Translations under genes and position numbers: made by a program
Notes under the pieces: generated by a model
Seen by the model: the letters and a program-made list of their open reading frames with translations, nothing else
The model's database searches: none
Told to the model about the DNA's origin: nothing
Origin: PWQG01 sp040882255
Lineage (GTDB): Bacteria; Pseudomonadota; Gammaproteobacteria; Pseudomonadales; Pseudohongiellaceae
Length of the DNA: 64,000 bases
NCBI GenBank assembly: GCA_040882255.1
Contig: JBBEBP010000017.1
Coordinates: 1-64,000, forward strand
Direction of reading: 5' to 3'
Part shown: positions 1 through 8,461 of the stretch, piece by piece
How positions within the stretch are numbered: position 1 is the first letter of the stretch
Layout of the letters: the number at the start of each line of letters is the position of its first letter

Positions 1-58
1 CTGCTGACCCGATCAACCCGAAGGGCTTTACGTGTCAGGGGCGCGCATTATGCCATAT

Positions 59-91
59 AAAATGACGCTGACAAGACCTGTCTGTCATTTT
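59..91. terminator. Bidirectional terminator-like hairpin
   Basis: AAAATGAC (59-66) pairs with GTCATTTT (84-91), and GACA (70-73) pairs with TGTC (79-82) around a short loop. A T-run follows on the plus strand and an A-run precedes it, so it could terminate transcription both ways. On the minus strand it lies 16 bp beyond the msrQ stop. The first 58 bases may hold the 3' end of a plus-strand gene, since two frames are open up to stops at 58-65, but nothing recognisable can be read from so short a piece. Confidence 0.55.
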
Positions 92-106
92 TTTACAGAA
101 TGGCGT

Positions 107-706
107 TCAGGAGCTGAACAGACGCCTGAACCAGGCGGCTCTGTAGACCCTGTATGCCAGGAGAAGAACCAGGATCGTACCATAGATGACCGCATCCGTT
201 ACATCCCCGCGAAGGATCCAGAACAGGTGCAGGAACCCGAGGATGGCGGCCAGATACACCCAGCGGTGCAGCCGTTTCCAGTTGCGCCCCAAACGGCGCA
301 TCATGGCCTTGTTGGAAGTGCTCCCCAGCGCCACCAGAATGAGGAACGCTACGAAACCGACCGTGATATAGGGGCGCTCCAGAATGTCGCTGCCGATCTC
401 CGACCAGCGCCACTCCAGCAGGAACATCAGATAGACCAGAAAATGCCAGCAGGCATAGAACAGTGCGTACAAGCCAAGGGTTCGGCGTAACGGCAACAGG
501 CGAGCCTGCCCCGTGATCTGCCGCAGTGGAGTAATGGCCAGCGACATCAGCAGAAAACGAAAGGTCCAGCGGCCAGTCTCCAGGGACAGCACGTCGGCCG
601 GATCAGCTCCCAGGGTGTTGGTGAACGCGCCATACACCAGCAACGCAAAAGGCACCAACGCCAGCCAGAATACCAGATGGCGCAGGCCACTCCATAGCCA
701 TGACAT
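107..706 (-). CDS. msrQ: MsrQ, heme-binding membrane subunit of the MsrPQ methionine sulfoxide reductase
   Basis: A 199-residue inner-membrane protein of the YedZ/MsrQ family. It passes electrons from the quinone pool or a flavin reductase to periplasmic MsrP for repair of oxidised methionines. Five to six hydrophobic segments are visible. Likely heme-ligand histidines lie in YACWHFLVYLM and in RLHRWVYLAAILGFLHLF. Length fits the family (E. coli about 211). It starts 13 bp after the msrP stop on the same strand, the standard msrP-msrQ order. A bidirectional hairpin follows the stop. Confidence 0.93.
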   Translation of the reverse strand: MSWLWSGLRHLVFWLALVPFALLVYGAFTNTLGADPADVLSLETGRWTFRFLLMSLAITPLRQITGQARLLPLRRTLGLYALFYACWHFLVYLMFLLEWRWSEIGSDILERPYITVGFVAFLILVALGSTSNKAMMRRLGRNWKRLHRWVYLAAILGFLHLFWILRGDVTDAVIYGTILVLLLAYRVYRAAWFRRLFSS

Positions 707-719
707 TCAGTACTTCGCC

Positions 720-1763
<1,044 letters not shown>

Positions 1764-1828
1764 GGTTCTGGCCTCCTGTCGGGGACGGACCGGTCGCACT
1801 CACAGGACCGGACCGGCTATCTGACTGT

Positions 1829-2734
1829 TTACGTGCGCTCCTCATCTTCGGATTTCCTGGAATCCACTTCCGGGGATACACCGGACACTTCATCCCTGGC
1901 ACTGGCCTCAGCCGGGACTCCGGCCGAGGCGCGATGGCGGGAAACCCGGTACAACGAGATCACCGGACCCGACATCGCATAGAGCACGCACATGGTCAAC
2001 AACACCTCATGCGGATTCTGGGCGATCACCACGAGCAGCACCACGGCCAGCAGGAACACCACATAGGGCACCGTACCCTTGAAGTGCACCTCCTTGAAAC
2101 TGTAGTAGCGATAATTGCTGATCATCAGCAAGCCCGTGAAGGCGGTGAGGATGGCCGTCGCCACCGAGACCCAGCCCACCGGCTCGATCCCGTACTTGTG
2201 CCCTACCCAGACTACGAAAGTGATCAGCCCGGCCGCCACCGGGCTCTGGAGCCCGACAAAGAAACGCTTGTCCACGGTGCCCAACTGCACATTGAATCGC
2301 GCCAGACGCAGTGCTGCGCAGGAGATGAAAATAAAGCTGGCTGCCCAACCCGCATTGCCCAGCGAGGAAAGTGCCCAACTGAAGACGATCAGCGCCGGCG
2401 CCACACCAAAGGAGACCATGTCCGCCAGGCTGTCGAACTGACCTCCGAACGCGCTTTGCGTATTGGTCAAACGGGCGACACGACCGTCCAGCCCATCCAG
2501 TATGGCCGCGATCAATATCGCCCAGCCCGCTGCGTTGAAGTTGCCGTTCATACCGGCAATGATGGCGTAAAAGCCGGCGAACAGCGCGCCCAGTGTCAAC
2601 AGATTGGGCAGCAGATAGATCCCCTTGCGGCGCACTTTCCGCCCGTCCTGGGATACGATCTCTTCATGCTCATCGATGGGAAACAGGCTGTCCGCCGTCT
2701 CGACGCCCTGCTCATCCGACTCGTTATTATCCAT
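1829..2734 (-). CDS. pssA: CDP-diacylglycerol--serine O-phosphatidyltransferase
   Basis: A 301-residue integral membrane CDP-alcohol phosphatidyltransferase that makes phosphatidylserine, the precursor of phosphatidylethanolamine. The family signature DG-x2-AR-x8-G-x3-D-x3-D is visible in DGLDGRVARL and the following GGQFDSLAD. About eight hydrophobic segments are flanked by hydrophilic ends, including a charged C-terminal tail of roughly 35 residues. This is the membrane-bound subclass II enzyme, unlike the peripheral E. coli PssA. In many proteobacteria it sits beside ilvC, as here, with ilvY between. The stop is 65 bp from the msrP start. Confidence 0.93.
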   Translation of the reverse strand: MDNNESDEQGVETADSLFPIDEHEEIVSQDGRKVRRKGIYLLPNLLTLGALFAGFYAIIAGMNGNFNAAGWAILIAAILDGLDGRVARLTNTQSAFGGQFDSLADMVSFGVAPALIVFSWALSSLGNAGWAASFIFISCAALRLARFNVQLGTVDKRFFVGLQSPVAAGLITFVVWVGHKYGIEPVGWVSVATAILTAFTGLLMISNYRYYSFKEVHFKGTVPYVVFLLAVVLLVVIAQNPHEVLLTMCVLYAMSGPVISLYRVSRHRASAGVPAEASARDEVSGVSPEVDSRKSEDEERT

Positions 2735-2808
2735 GCTTCTCCATAGTGTCGCGATAATGGAATGAGAACCCGATTATACACATCTGCCCGAAAGCTGTCG
2801 GCGCCCGT

Positions 2809-3708
2809 TTACCGACTGTCCAAAGCCAGTTCCCAGAGCGCGCGGACAAGCGGGTTGGCCCGCTTGCGTCGCAGGCAACACAGCCCGATCACGAAGGGTT
2901 CCGGCTCCGGCTGCACCTCTATCACTTCCACACTGTGCACCATGGGACTGTTCTCCACTACCAACCGGGGCACAAGACCCACCCCGAAACCGAGACCGAC
3001 CATGCTGACAATAGCCTCATTGCCACTGACCCTGGCATAGACCTGCGCCCGGCCACCCCACTCCCGGAACCAGGCATCCGCCCGCGACTTCATCAACCCC
3101 GATTCCGAGGCGACAAATGGCAAGGAGGCCCAATCCGGCTCAGCGCCGCGCGCTACTGTCTCGTCCAGCTGCCGCCGAACCGGACAGTCGATCAAAGGCG
3201 CGATGAACACCAGAGAGGACTCGGCCACCGGCAGAAAGGACAGGGTGTCTGGAAGTCGCTCCGGGCGGGCCGCCACCGCAAGGTCGTCCGATTCATCCAG
3301 CACACGTTGCAGCGCCAGCTCTGAGTCTCCGGTATGCAGGCGTAATCCAACTGCGGGATAAGCGCCCCGGAAGGCATCCAGCAGCGCCGGCAGCACGCTG
3401 TAACTGGCGGTGACGGAACAGAACAGGCTGAGTCTGCCCTGCAGGTTGACCGACTGTTGGTGTATGGCTTCCTGTAATGCCGTCCAGCGCGCCAGCATGT
3501 CCTCCGCGAAATCACGGAACAGGGTGCCAGCGAGGGTCAGCCGCACCGTACGGTTGTCTCGCTCGAACAGCTGCGCGCCGCAGCCCTCTTCCAGCTTCTG
3601 GATGACCCGGCTGAGACTGGATGGACTGACATGCCCCTCCTGCGCGGCACGGCCGAAATGGAGGGTGCGGCTGAGGTGCAGGAACAGTCGCAGGTCGCGA
3701 GGATTCAA
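2809..3708 (-). CDS. ilvY: IlvY, LysR-family regulator of ilvC
   Basis: A 299-residue LysR-type regulator with an N-terminal winged HTH (residues 1-60, ending in LFERDNRTVRLT) and a substrate-binding domain. Divergence from ilvC across 156 bp is the classical ilvY-ilvC arrangement, in which IlvY activates ilvC in response to acetolactate or acetohydroxybutyrate. The start is TTG at 3708, with GGAGG 4 nt upstream; no ATG gives a better N-terminus. The assignment rests on family and position, since LysR proteins are hard to separate by sequence alone. Confidence 0.88.
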   Translation of the reverse strand: MNPRDLRLFLHLSRTLHFGRAAQEGHVSPSSLSRVIQKLEEGCGAQLFERDNRTVRLTLAGTLFRDFAEDMLARWTALQEAIHQQSVNLQGRLSLFCSVTASYSVLPALLDAFRGAYPAVGLRLHTGDSELALQRVLDESDDLAVAARPERLPDTLSFLPVAESSLVFIAPLIDCPVRRQLDETVARGAEPDWASLPFVASESGLMKSRADAWFREWGGRAQVYARVSGNEAIVSMVGLGFGVGLVPRLVVENSPMVHSVEVIEVQPEPEPFVIGLCCLRRKRANPLVRALWELALDSR

Positions 3709-3724
3709 TCAACCTCCAATGCGT

Positions 3725-3741
3725 ATTGCAGATAATGCAAT
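3725..3741. promoter_or_regulatory. Predicted IlvY operator 1
   Basis: A perfect inverted repeat, ATTGCA-N5-TGCAAT, lies between ilvY and ilvC about 65 bp before the predicted ilvC transcription start. LysR activators usually bind such a dyad at that distance. It also sits just upstream of the ilvY start, so autoregulation is possible. Confidence 0.6.
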
Positions 3742-3746
3742 ATATT

Positions 3747-3772
3747 ATTGCAAATAGTTCAGTTTACGCAAT
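3747..3772. promoter_or_regulatory. Predicted IlvY operator 2
   Basis: ATTGC (3747-3751) and GCAAT (3768-3772) repeat the half-sites of operator 1 with wider spacing and overlap the -35 region of ilvC. In E. coli, IlvY uses two adjacent operators, the second near -35. This is a match by analogy. Confidence 0.5.
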
Positions 3773-3791
3773 CTTGAATTTGCCCTATCAT
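3763..3791 (+). promoter_or_regulatory. Predicted ilvC promoter
   Basis: The -35 is TTTACG (3763-3768), followed by a 17-bp spacer and a -10 TATCAT (3786-3791). The weak -35 fits an activator-dependent promoter. The start point would be near 3798, leaving a leader of about 67 nt. Confidence 0.55.
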
Positions 3792-3820
3792 CCGCCCGTT
3801 ACCCGATGAAGTACATTGAA

Positions 3821-3844
3821 GGACCCGGCTGATTCGCCGGGTCC
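3821..3844 (+). promoter_or_regulatory. Stem-loop in the ilvC leader
   Basis: GGACCCGGC (3821-3829) and GCCGGGTCC (3836-3844) form a perfect 9-bp stem with a 6-nt loop. It ends 20 nt before the ilvC ATG and a few bases before the GGAG Shine-Dalgarno. It could stabilise the mRNA or control translation. No T-run follows, so it is not a simple terminator. Confidence 0.6.
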
Positions 3845-3864
3845 ACCCCGGACGGAGAATACAG

Positions 3865-5340
3865 ATGAACTACTTCAATTCCCTGCCTCTGCGCCTGCAG
3901 TTGCAACAACTCGGCAAATGCCGCTTCATGGAACGCGCCGAGTTCGCCGATGGCGTCAACAAACTGCTGGGCAAAAAAGTCGTCATTGTGGGCTGTGGTG
4001 CCCAGGGCCTGAACCAGGGCCTGAACATGCGCGACAGTGGCCTGGATATCAGCTATGCGCTGCGCCAGGGCGCCATTGACGAGAAACGCCAGTCCTGGAA
4101 GAACGCCACAGAGAACGGTTTCACAGTGGACAGCTACCAGAACGTGATTCCAGAAGCTGATCTGGTACTGAACCTGACCCCGGACAAGCAACACAGCCCG
4201 GTGATTGAGCAGGTCATGCCGTTGATGAAGGAAGGCGCCTGCCTCGCGTATTCCCACGGCTTCAATATCGTCGAGGAAGGCATGCAGATCCGGCCGGACC
4301 TCACTGTGGTCATGGTCGCGCCAAAATGCCCGGGCTCGGAAGTCCGCGAGGAATACAAGCGCGGCTTCGGCGTTCCGACCCTGATCGCCGTCCACCCGGA
4401 AAATGATCCGAACGGAGAAGGACTGGAAATCGCCAAGGCTTATGCAGCCGCTACCGGCGGTGACCGCGCAGGTGTCCTGGAGTCCTCATTCATCGCCGAA
4501 GTGAAATCCGACCTGATGGGAGAGCAGACCATTCTCTGCGGCATGCTGCAGACCGGTTCCATTCTGTGTTTTGAGCGCATGGTGGAAAAAGGTATCGATT
4601 CCGCCTACGCCGCCAAGCTCATCCAGCACGGCTGGGAAGTGGTCTCCGAAGGCCTGAAGCATGGCGGCATCACCAACATGATGGACCGCCTCTCCAATCC
4701 CGCCAAGCTGGTCGCCAATTCGCTCGCGGCAGAGCTCAAGCACATCATGCGACCCTTGTACCGCAAGCATATGGACGATGTACTGAGCGGCGATTTTTCC
4801 AGCGGTATGATGGAAGACTGGGCCAATGACGACAAGAAACTGCTGACCTGGCGCGAAGAGACCGGTCAGACCGCGTTCGAGAAAGCCACCGCCGGCGACA
4901 TTACGCTCTCCGAGCAGGAATACTATGACAATGGGATCCTGATGGTCGCCATGTTGAAAGCGGGTGTAGAACTGGCCTTCGAGACCATGACCGAATCCGG
5001 CATCATCGAGGAGTCGGCCTACTACGAGTCATTGCACGAAGTCCCCCTGATCGCCAATCTGATCGGGCGCAAAAAGCTGTACGAAATGAACAAGGTGATC
5101 TCCGACACCGCCGAATACGGCTGCTACCTGTTCGCCAACGAGTGCGTACCGCTGCTGAAGGACTTCATGCAGAAGGTTGATACCGACGTGATCGGCGAGG
5201 GCCTGAAACTTGCGGACAACGGTGTGGACAACGCGGAGCTGATTGAGGTAAACCAGTCGATCCGAAATCATCCCATTGAGATCGTAGGTGGGCGGCTTCG
5301 TTCCTACATGACGGCCATGAAGCGCGCCATCTCTGTTTGA
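3865..5340 (+). CDS. ilvC: Ketol-acid reductoisomerase, class II (long form)
   Basis: A 491-residue NADPH-dependent enzyme that isomerises and reduces acetolactate or acetohydroxybutyrate in valine, leucine and isoleucine synthesis, needing Mg2+. The N-terminal Rossmann fold carries GCGAQG near residue 45. The length equals the enterobacterial class II form, with a duplicated C-terminal helical domain, rather than the roughly 335-residue class I form. GGAG precedes the ATG by 7 nt. It is transcribed away from ilvY and towards ilvI-ilvH, with repeat elements between. Confidence 0.97.
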   Translation: MNYFNSLPLRLQLQQLGKCRFMERAEFADGVNKLLGKKVVIVGCGAQGLNQGLNMRDSGLDISYALRQGAIDEKRQSWKNATENGFTVDSYQNVIPEADLVLNLTPDKQHSPVIEQVMPLMKEGACLAYSHGFNIVEEGMQIRPDLTVVMVAPKCPGSEVREEYKRGFGVPTLIAVHPENDPNGEGLEIAKAYAAATGGDRAGVLESSFIAEVKSDLMGEQTILCGMLQTGSILCFERMVEKGIDSAYAAKLIQHGWEVVSEGLKHGGITNMMDRLSNPAKLVANSLAAELKHIMRPLYRKHMDDVLSGDFSSGMMEDWANDDKKLLTWREETGQTAFEKATAGDITLSEQEYYDNGILMVAMLKAGVELAFETMTESGIIEESAYYESLHEVPLIANLIGRKKLYEMNKVISDTAEYGCYLFANECVPLLKDFMQKVDTDVIGEGLKLADNGVDNAELIEVNQSIRNHPIEIVGGRLRSYMTAMKRAISV

Positions 5341-5342
5341 TC

Positions 5343-5374
5343 CGGGCTCTGGGGTGACCTCACTCCGTAGCCCG
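5343..5374 (+). terminator. Hairpin after ilvC, no T-run
   Basis: CGGGCT (5343-5348) pairs with AGCCCG (5369-5374), and GGGGTGA pairs with TCACTCC inside with one mismatch, forming a stable stem 3 nt past the ilvC stop. No T-tract follows, so intrinsic termination is uncertain; it may instead protect the 3' end. Confidence 0.4.
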
Positions 5375-5648
5375 ATCCTTGCGGGCGATACCTCCGCTCA
5401 GGAGACGCCCGTGATGGGGCCTCGAGACCTCCAACGGCTATGGATCTGGCCTTCAGCCCGTTTCACTATCAAGGCGCAATTGCGCAGGCGTGCGTCGGCA
5501 CGACCAGCAGTTGCAACGCAGAGAGTGGGACGGGCTGAAGGCCAGAGCCATAGCCGTTGGAGATCTCGAGGCCCTATCCCTGTAGGGCTCGGCGTGCGCC
5601 ATCCATGGCGCCCGACGCTCCTGATCGGAGGTATCGCCCGCAAGGATC
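5374..5648. repeat. Long palindromic repeat element A (275 bp)
   Basis: The outer arms 5374-5396 and 5626-5648 are a perfect 23-bp inverted repeat. The inner arms 5417-5460 and 5531-5574 match over 44 bp with two mismatches. The centre (5461-5530) still pairs weakly, so the whole unit can fold into one hairpin. The right half carries an extra segment (5585-5617) that reappears inverted in element B. Short open frames on both strands run through it but look alike because of the palindrome and show no protein features. It is best read as a non-coding MITE- or REP-like repeat. Copy number in the genome cannot be seen from one window. Confidence 0.8.
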
Positions 5649-5738
5649 TCTTTCAGTAGTAATCTGCCGCCCGGTTCTCAGTCGGTGGTGCCCGCACGAC
5701 CGCGAACTACATCAGAGTATTCAGGATACCTCGGAACG
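5649..5738. other. Spacer between repeat elements
   Basis: These 90 bp link elements A and B in the 581-bp ilvC-ilvH gap. I see no gene, promoter or convincing hairpin here. Confidence 0.5.
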
Positions 5739-5937
5739 AGTACTCGGGCTCTGACCGCCGGGCAGCCTCTCAGTCAGGAACGAGTGACGGGTGGGGCAGC
5801 CCTGACAAAGCGTCGGGCGCCATGGATGGCGCACGCCGAGCCCCCATGGACGGGTTCACGGGCGTCTTTGTCAGGGCTGCCCCACCCGGCGCTCGTTTCG
5901 GCCTACGAAGTGGAAATCAGTTCAGAGCCCGAGCACT
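5739..5937. repeat. Long palindromic repeat element B, overlapping the 3' end of ilvH
   Basis: Arms 5739-5810 and 5866-5937 are symmetric without gaps. The innermost 22 bp (5789-5810 with 5866-5887) are perfect, the next stretch is partly diverged, and the outermost 16 bp match 15 of 16. The right outer arm is the last 16 bp of ilvH, so the left outer arm is an inverted copy of the gene end, stop included. The loop holds the 33-bp module shared with element A (5811-5843) and a GCGCCATGGATGGCGC near-palindrome. It lies between convergent ilvC and ilvH and could act as a transcription barrier. Confidence 0.75.
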
Positions 5938-6413
5938 TTCTCGCCGCGGGCGATGCCCGTGACGCCAGTGCGCGCCACCTCCAGAATCACCGCACTGCCG
6001 ATCGCCTCCAGAAATGCATCAAGCTTCTCCGTGGTGCCGGCCATCTGGATACTGTAGACGGTACTCGTCACATCCACGACCTGACCGCGGAAGATGTCCG
6101 TGGTCCGCTTGATCTCGTCGCGCTGCGCACCGGTCGCCCGCACTTTGATCAGCATCAGTTCGCGCTCGATGTGCGCCCCCTCGGTCAGGTCCACCAGCTT
6201 CACCGTATCGATCAGTTTGTTCAGATGCTTGGTGATCTGCTCAATCTTGCGGTCATCGCCTTCGGTCGTGATCGTCAGTCTCGACAGGCTGTGATCATCC
6301 GTTGGCGCGACAGTCAGTGACTCAATATTGTAGTTACGCTGGGAGAACAATCCGACCACTCGGGACAAGGCGCCAGGTTCATTCTCCAGGAGTATGGAAA
6401 TAATGTGCCTCAT
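5922..6413 (-). CDS. ilvH: Acetolactate synthase III-type small (regulatory) subunit
   Basis: A 163-residue regulatory subunit, the same length as E. coli IlvH. An N-terminal ACT domain (RHIISILLENEPGALSRVVG) binds the feedback effector valine and is followed by the usual C-terminal domain. It stimulates the catalytic subunit encoded just upstream; one base separates the ilvI stop from the ilvH ATG, implying translational coupling. The last five codons lie inside palindromic element B. Confidence 0.95.
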   Translation of the reverse strand: MRHIISILLENEPGALSRVVGLFSQRNYNIESLTVAPTDDHSLSRLTITTEGDDRKIEQITKHLNKLIDTVKLVDLTEGAHIERELMLIKVRATGAQRDEIKRTTDIFRGQVVDVTSTVYSIQMAGTTEKLDAFLEAIGSAVILEVARTGVTGIARGEKVLGL

Positions 6414-6414
6414 C

Positions 6415-8139
6415 TCAGGTCCTCTCCGTCTTGCTCAGTAACATGTCCTTCATCGCGCCACCCTTGATGGCCATCGGGTACACATGTTGCGTCTGGTCGA
6501 CGACCACATCGATGAACACCAGGCGGTCTTTCATGGCAAACGCTTCTTCCAGCTTCACATCCAGCTCGGAAAGCTTCTCGATCCGCATACCGACATGACC
6601 ATAGGCCTCGGCCAACCTGACAAAGTCCGGCAGGGACTCAGCGTAGGTGCTGTGCGAGTAGCGGCCACCGTACTGCATGTCCTGCCACTGCTTGACCATG
6701 CCAAGCGCTTCGTTGTTCAGATTGACGATCTTGATGGGCAGGTCGTACTGCATACAGGTCGCCAGCTCCTGGATACACATCTGGATACTGCCCTCGCCCG
6801 TGATACAGACCACCGTCGCCTCCGGATCAGCAAAACGGACCCCCATGGCGGCGGGAAACCCGAAGCCCATTGTCCCCAGGCCGCCGGAGTTGATCCAGCG
6901 CCGCGGCTTGTCGAACGGATAATACTGAGCCGCGAACATCTGGTGCTGACCGACATCTGAAGTCACATAGGCATCGCCGTTCGTGATCCGGTACACGCTC
7001 TGCACCACCTGCTGTGGCTTGATCTGATCACCCTCTGCGGGAATGACCTTCAGGCAGTCGCGCTCACGCCAGTCCTCGATCTGTTTCCACCACAGGTCCA
7101 ACTCCTTGTGGTCCACCTGCTTCTCCGAGTGACGGACCAGTTCCAGCATTTCCTCCAGTACCGGAGCGACGGGGCCGACAATCGGCACGTCCGCCGTCAC
7201 CGTTTTGGAGATGGAAGCGGGATCGATGTCAATATGCAGGATTTTCGCACCTGGACAGAACTTGGACACATTGTTCGTGACCCGGTCATCGAAGCGGACA
7301 CCGATACCCAGCACCACATCACTGAAGTGCATGGCCATGTTCGCCTCATAGGTACCGTGCATGCCGAGCATGCCCAGGAACTGCCGGTCTGTGGCCGGAT
7401 ACGCACCCAACCCCATCAGTGTGTTGGTGACGGGGTAACCCAGTTCACGCGCCAGCGTGGTCAGCAGCCCGGAACCTTCACCCTGGATGACCCCGCCACC
7501 GGCATAGATGATCGGCCGGCGCGCGGACATGAGGATTTCCACGGCCTTGCGTATCTGTCCGGTATGGCCTTTGGTCGGCACCGTATAGGAGCGCATGCGA
7601 ACCGAATCCGGATAGTGGTATTCGAATTTGTGTGCCGGATCAGTGGTGTCCTTGGGAACATCGATGACCACCGGTCCCGGCCGCCCCGTCGTGGCGATGT
7701 GGAACGCCTTCTTCACCACGGAAGGAATTTCCTCGGCGTTCTTCACCATGAAACTGTGCTTCACGATAGGGCGGGAAATGCCGACCATGTCGGTTTCCTG
7801 GAAAGCATCGGAACCGATCAGGGAGCTGTCCACCTGGCCGGAAATGACCACCATCGGAATGGAGTCCATGAAAGCCGTGGCAATACCGGTGATAGCATTG
7901 GTTGCACCGGGCCCGGAAGTCACCAGCACCACCCCCGGCTTGCCTGTTGCCCGTGCGTAGCCGTCCGCCGCGTGCGTGGCGGCCTGCTCATGGCGCACCA
8001 GGATGTGCTCCACCTGATCCTGGTTGAAAATCGCGTCATAGATATGCAGCGCCGCTCCGCCCGGATAACCGAACAGGATCTCGACGCCTTCATCGTGCAG
8101 GGCACGAATCAGCATGTCACCGCCTGAGAGTAATTCCAC
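6415..8139 (-). CDS. ilvI: Acetolactate synthase large (catalytic) subunit
   Basis: A 574-residue ThDP-dependent enzyme that condenses pyruvate with pyruvate or 2-ketobutyrate, the first common step of branched-chain amino acid synthesis. Three domains are visible: an N-terminal ThDP pyrimidine-binding part with the catalytic Glu in [16 protein letters not shown], a middle FAD-binding part, and a C-terminal ThDP domain with [16 protein letters not shown] then [12 protein letters not shown]. The start is GTG at 8139, with AGAGG about 10 nt upstream, giving [10 protein letters not shown] as in E. coli IlvI. It is the first gene of an ilvIH operon. Confidence 0.96.
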   Translation of the reverse strand: MELLSGGDMLIRALHDEGVEILFGYPGGAALHIYDAIFNQDQVEHILVRHEQAATHAADGYARATGKPGVVLVTSGPGATNAITGIATAFMDSIPMVVISGQVDSSLIGSDAFQETDMVGISRPIVKHSFMVKNAEEIPSVVKKAFHIATTGRPGPVVIDVPKDTTDPAHKFEYHYPDSVRMRSYTVPTKGHTGQIRKAVEILMSARRPIIYAGGGVIQGEGSGLLTTLARELGYPVTNTLMGLGAYPATDRQFLGMLGMHGTYEANMAMHFSDVVLGIGVRFDDRVTNNVSKFCPGAKILHIDIDPASISKTVTADVPIVGPVAPVLEEMLELVRHSEKQVDHKELDLWWKQIEDWRERDCLKVIPAEGDQIKPQQVVQSVYRITNGDAYVTSDVGQHQMFAAQYYPFDKPRRWINSGGLGTMGFGFPAAMGVRFADPEATVVCITGEGSIQMCIQELATCMQYDLPIKIVNLNNEALGMVKQWQDMQYGGRYSHSTYAESLPDFVRLAEAYGHVGMRIEKLSELDVKLEEAFAMKDRLVFIDVVVDQTQHVYPMAIKGGAMKDMLLSKTERT

Positions 8140-8461
8140 TGTCTTATAGCCTCTTCATCGTCTTCCGGTTGTGCTGGTCTGTATCGGCCCCGTCCAGCCG
8201 GCAGTCAGCCACTGCCGGCCAGCTTCTGCTTGCGCAAGCAGATCCGGCCCGACACGTTTCAAGTTCAGTGTAAGTGATCGCCTGCAGATAGCGGCGAGCC
8301 TGCCCTGCCGTGACGCTGTGACATCACTGACAGTAGGTGGAACTGTCTGACACCCGGGCTGCGGTCTGATACCGGTTTTGTGACCGGACCCGCCACAGCA
8401 GATATGGTGAGGGGATAACCTTCTCAGTAAGACGGCAATTTTCCCATGATTTCAACGCTTG
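8140..8461. other. 322-bp gap between clpB and ilvI
   Basis: In transcription order this separates the clpB stop from the ilvI start. Near ilvI it holds two hairpins (8197-8219 and 8226-8241). No short reading frame rich in Leu, Val or Ile codons was found on the minus strand, so a classical leader-peptide attenuator is not supported. No clear clpB terminator or strong sigma-70 promoter was seen. Confidence 0.5.
8197..8241 (-). promoter_or_regulatory. Tandem stem-loops in the ilvI leader region
   Basis: GCCGGCAGT (8197-8205) and ACTGCCGGC (8211-8219) form a 9-bp stem with a 5-nt loop. CTGCTTGCGCAAGCAG (8226-8241) is a perfect 16-nt palindrome. They lie 58-102 bp before the ilvI start. They might be an operator plus an mRNA hairpin, or two leader hairpins; no T-run follows either. 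Confidence 0.45.

Noticed and set aside
5354..5754. Open frames on both strands within repeat elements A and B
   Set aside because: The two strands encode near-identical stretches (GPRDLQRLW...) only because the DNA is palindromic, and no protein family fits.
5685..6320. 211-codon plus-strand frame across element B and ilvH
   Set aside because: Most of it is antisense to ilvH; the remainder is repeat DNA.
8140..8461. Leader peptide for ilvI attenuation
   Set aside because: The minus-strand frames found are very short or lack branched-chain codons.
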